From NCBI RefSeq assembly GCF_006542685.1, contig NZ_AP019736.1, positions 1,841,001 to 1,905,000 of the forward strand: a DNA stretch of 64,000 nt. The letters are read 5' to 3'. Of the stretch, positions 63,506 to 64,000 are shown in pieces. Source of the DNA: Alistipes dispar (lineage in GTDB: Bacteria > Bacteroidota > Bacteroidia > Bacteroidales > Rikenellaceae). The position numbers and the translations under genes are program-made. The notes under the pieces were generated by a model. The model was not told the DNA's origin, did no database searches, and worked only from the letters and a program-made list of their open reading frames with translations. Each line of letters begins with the position of its first letter. The stretch's first letter is position 1.

Positions 63506-63579
63506 GGGGGATTAGCTCAGTTGGCTAGAGCACCTGCTTTGCAAGCAGGGGGTCAAGGGTTCGACTCCCTTATCCTCCA
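63506..63579 (+). tRNA. tRNA-Ala(TGC)
   Basis: 74 nt in the 16S-23S spacer, 14 nt after tRNA-Ile. Acceptor GGGGGAT/ATCCTCC, discriminator A, anticodon stem CCTGC/GCAGG, loop TTTGCAA (TGC), T-loop TTCGACT. Confidence 0.95.
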
Positions 63580-63670
63580 CTCGGATCGGGCGACCGATCG
63601 ACGTTCATTGACATTATTGAGGAAATAAGATAAAGTCTTTTGCACTGCAATAGGGGTGTAAAAGAGTTGT

Positions 63671-64000
63671 AAGAAAGTATATAAGGGCGTATGGGGAATG
63701 CCTAGGCTCTTGGAGGCGAAGAAAGACGTGGTAAGCTGCGAAAAGCTCCGGGGATTTGCAAACAAGATTTGATCCGGAGATCTCTGAATGGGACAACCCG
63801 GCAGGTAGAAGACCTGTCATCCGGCGACGGAAGCCAACCCTCTGAACTGAAACATCTTAGTAGGAGGAGGAAAAGAAAGAAACATCGATTTCCTAAGTAG
63901 CGGCGAGCGAACGGGAAGCAGCCCAAACCGGATTTGTTACGGCAAATTCGGGGTTGTAGGACTGCGATATTCAAACGACAATGAACTGGAACGATCTGGA
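63671..64000 (+). rRNA. rrl: 23S ribosomal RNA, 5' part
   Basis: Starts near AAGAAAGTATATAAGGGCG and continues with GAATGCCTAGGCTCTTGGAGGCGAAGAAAGACGTGG-type domain I sequence, then AGTAGCGGCGAGCGAACGGG. The gene runs off the right edge. The exact 5' end is uncertain by several bases. Confidence 0.95.

Overview
The window (64 kb, GC-rich in its genes) is the chromosome of a Bacteroidales bacterium, most likely an Alistipes-type Rikenellaceae member. The evidence is the 16S rRNA sequence, the Bacteroidetes promoter form (TTTG, 19-20 bp spacer, TAnnTTTG) seen repeatedly, the absence of Shine-Dalgarno sequences, a SusC/SusD glycan locus and a Mfa1/Mfa2-type fimbrial operon. These calls come from reading the sequence alone; no database search was run.

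Layout. 1-5000 (minus): a large single-chain Type ISP restriction-modification enzyme running off the left edge, next to the decayed remains of a mobilizable element (integrase N-terminus joined to an interrupted relaxase, then an intact coiled-coil mobilization-associated protein). 5263-5344: tRNA-Leu(TAG). 5479-10046: an FAD-dependent dehydrogenase and three surface-glycan transferases. 10047-11049: no protein gene, but two tandem promoters each followed by the same ~50-nt leader and a terminator, i.e. a pair of related small RNAs. 11050-14212: RsiV-like lipoprotein, tRNA-Glu, ribosome hibernation factor, XerC and a flavin reductase.

14246-32856: a fimbrial locus. An AraC-type regulator lies between 17-bp perfect inverted repeats, with a consensus promoter just outside pointing into the segment. 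This looks like an invertible switch ahead of a ten-gene operon: DUF3575 barrel, DUF3868/OmpA protein, major pilin, anchor, OmpA-like lipoprotein, two large tip/adhesin lipoproteins, DUF5106 thioredoxin-like protein, clostripain (C11) protease lipoprotein and a small membrane protein. Type V pilins mature by cleavage after arginine, and C11 enzymes cleave after arginine. The pilin and both tip proteins carry an arginine at the matching place, so the protease may be the dedicated pilin-processing enzyme.

32944-37590: HU protein, OmpA porin, beta-barrel protein, aquaporin and a solitary tyrosine recombinase. 37623-56106 (minus): a twelve-gene polysaccharide utilization locus (PUL) transcribed from one consensus promoter near 56180. 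It has no familiar glycoside hydrolase family. It encodes SusC/SusD, a DUF5018 protein, a NAGPA-type phosphodiester glycosidase, a metallophosphoesterase, three GHL10-like proteins, a DUF4434 protein, an SGNH esterase, a secreted FAD oxidoreductase and a cytoplasmic sugar epimerase. The mix suggests a glycan carrying sugar-phosphodiesters. The susC coding sequence contains a G9 tract, and a second G9 lies upstream of the promoter.

56987-60328: an accessory patch with an orphan Rhs C-terminus ending in a JAB/JAMM-like toxin domain, its putative immunity gene, and an integrase scar beside tRNA-Leu(CAG). 60408-64000: lspA and the start of an rRNA operon (three tandem promoters, 16S, tRNA-Ile, tRNA-Ala, 23S).
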